The position numbers were made by a program, and so were the translations under genes. The notes beneath the pieces were generated by a model that saw only the letters and a list, made by a program, of their open reading frames with translations, did no database searches and was not told the DNA's origin. From Panacagrimonas sp965216805 (GTDB taxonomy: Bacteria > Pseudomonadota > Gammaproteobacteria > Nevskiales > Nevskiaceae): a stretch of 64,000 nucleotides of DNA. Shown here piece after piece: positions 63,223-64,000 of this stretch (positions are counted from its first letter, which is position 1; each line of letters starts with the position of its first letter). Location: contig NZ_CBDCGN010000003.1 in the NCBI RefSeq assembly GCF_965216805.1, positions 930,001 through 994,000 of the forward strand, given 5' to 3'.

Positions 63223-63999
63223 TCACCTCGACGGCAACTCGTCGAACACCACGCGACCGCCGTGCAGGGTCAGGCAGACCCGCCCGGGCAGGTCCCAGCC
63301 GCGAAAAGGCGTGTTGCGACCCGCGCTGCGCCAGGCCTCCGGGTTCACGGTGCAGGGCGAACGCGGGTGCACCAGGGTCAGGTTGGCCGGTGCCCCCGCG
63401 GCGATGCTCCCGGCGGTCACGCCAAGGACCTGCGCCGGTCCGGTGCTGAGACGCTCGGCCAGTTGCAGCGGATCGAGCACGCCGTCTGCCACCAACTGCA
63501 GGCCCAGCGGCAGCAGGGTCTCCAGACCCGAGATGCCGGGTTCGGTCAGCGGAAACGGATTGATCTTGGCGTCCGCCTCGTGGGGCTGGTGATCCGAGCA
63601 GATGGCGGCGATGGCGCCACGCTGCACGCCCGCGCGCAGGGCCTCGCGATCGTCCACCGAACGCAGCGGTGGCAGCACATGGCACTGCGCGTTGAAGCCT
63701 TCCACGTCCTTGGCGGTCAGAAACAGTTGATGCGCGGCTACATCCGCCGTCACCCGCAGGCCGTTGCGTCGTGCCGCTTCCACCATTTCCACCCCGCGCG
63801 CCGTCGACAGGCGGCCGAAGTGCACGGCCGCGCCGGTGTCCTCCACCAGCGAGATCCAGAAACGGATCGCCGATACCTCCGCCGCAACGGGAATGGGGGC
63901 CAGACCCAGGCGTGTGGCGACCGGACCTTCATGGGCGCAACCCTGATTGGCCAGGGCCGGGTTCTGCGCAAACACATGCACGGTCAGATCCAGACCCTG
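63223..63999 (-). CDS. Dihydroorotase-like protein, 3' part (5' end beyond the window)
   Basis: A frame of about 258 residues enters from the right edge and stops at 63223. It has the amidohydrolase pattern FGRLSTARGVEMV, CSDHQPHEADAK and LTLVHPRSPCTVN. The DHQPH in place of DHAPH is typical of PyrC-like subunits that accompany aspartate transcarbamoylase in Pseudomonas and relatives (often non-catalytic, called PyrX/PyrC'). The upstream metal-binding histidines lie outside the window, so activity cannot be judged. In Pseudomonas a pyr cluster also lies near the pil chemotaxis genes, which fits this order. Confidence 0.85.
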   Translation of the reverse strand, partial: QGLDLTVHVFAQNPALANQGCAHEGPVATRLGLAPIPVAAEVSAIRFWISLVEDTGAAVHFGRLSTARGVEMVEAARRNGLRVTADVAAHQLFLTAKDVEGFNAQCHVLPPLRSVDDREALRAGVQRGAIAAICSDHQPHEADAKINPFPLTEPGISGLETLLPLGLQLVADGVLDPLQLAERLSTGPAQVLGVTAGSIAAGAPANLTLVHPRSPCTVNPEAWRSAGRNTPFRGWDLPGRVCLTLHGGRVVFDELPSR

Positions 64000-64000
64000 C

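Noticed and set aside
1..64000. tRNA and rRNA genes
   Set aside because: No T-arm consensus with matching acceptor stem and no rRNA-like stretch was found by eye in intergenic regions; a covariance-model scan would be needed to exclude them fully.

Overview
The window looks like chromosomal DNA of a GC-rich Gammaproteobacterium that degrades hydrophobic or aromatic compounds. The group assignment is inferred from housekeeping genes on the right half (typA, purT, mutM, an AcpH-type phosphodiesterase, pckA, pilH/pilJ and a PyrC-like dihydroorotase of Pseudomonas type). A Nevskiales/Solimonadaceae-like or Immundisolibacter-like lineage would fit, but the sequence alone does not settle it. No rRNA, tRNA, CRISPR array or intact insertion sequence was recognised.

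Bases 1-14,700 hold a catabolic and transport block on the plus strand. It starts with the tail of an enoyl-CoA hydratase and a relic of an acyl-CoA ligase. Next comes an unusual three-module flavoprotein (2Fe-2S ferredoxin, FAD/NAD reductase and FAD monooxygenase/epoxidase in one chain), an epoxide hydrolase and an MFS carrier. The envelope set follows: a DUF1329 protein with a twin-arginine leader, a five-Asp-box YCF48-like protein, a DUF1302 beta-barrel, a second DUF1329 paralogue and an RND/MMPL pump. Two clear rho-independent terminators divide this set. The likely picture is uptake or export of a hydrophobic substrate combined with epoxidation and ring or chain opening.

Bases 14,700-21,300 contain gene decay mixed with intact genes: a molybdopterin-oxidoreductase relic, a rhodanese, an FMN reductase with a stop at codon 4, a quinone-oxidoreductase-like dehydrogenase, and an Old Yellow Enzyme/dienoyl-CoA reductase broken by a frameshift. 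A VOC (extradiol dioxygenase-like) gene is divergent from the next operon, with a perfect dyad between them.

Bases 21,480-29,040 form an oxygenase operon: fumarylacetoacetase-type hydrolase, a small unknown protein, two Rieske oxygenases of different subfamilies, and two tandem paralogous FAD phenol-hydroxylase-like enzymes. It carries no ferredoxin or reductase of its own.

Bases 29,290-44,700 are mostly housekeeping or envelope genes: NnrU, lipoproteins, proline iminopeptidase, an MltD-like transglycosylase, patatin, TetR, a degenerate adenylation protein coupled to a GT2 glycosyltransferase, typA, purT coupled to an OYE, and mutM. A relic of a second Fpg/Nei gene lies between purT and typA.

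Bases 44,700-64,000 begin with a 1211-residue beta-helix protein that has an internal lipobox-like cysteine and a collagen-like tail. Then come a GspE-type ATPase, two small secreted proteins, a MITE-like 144-bp inverted-repeat element, an acyltransferase, AcpH, a thioesterase-like protein, an AmpG-like carrier, DUF502, a carotenoid/stilbene oxygenase, a quinone reductase, pckA, pilJ, pilH and the 3' part of a dihydroorotase-like gene that runs off the right edge.
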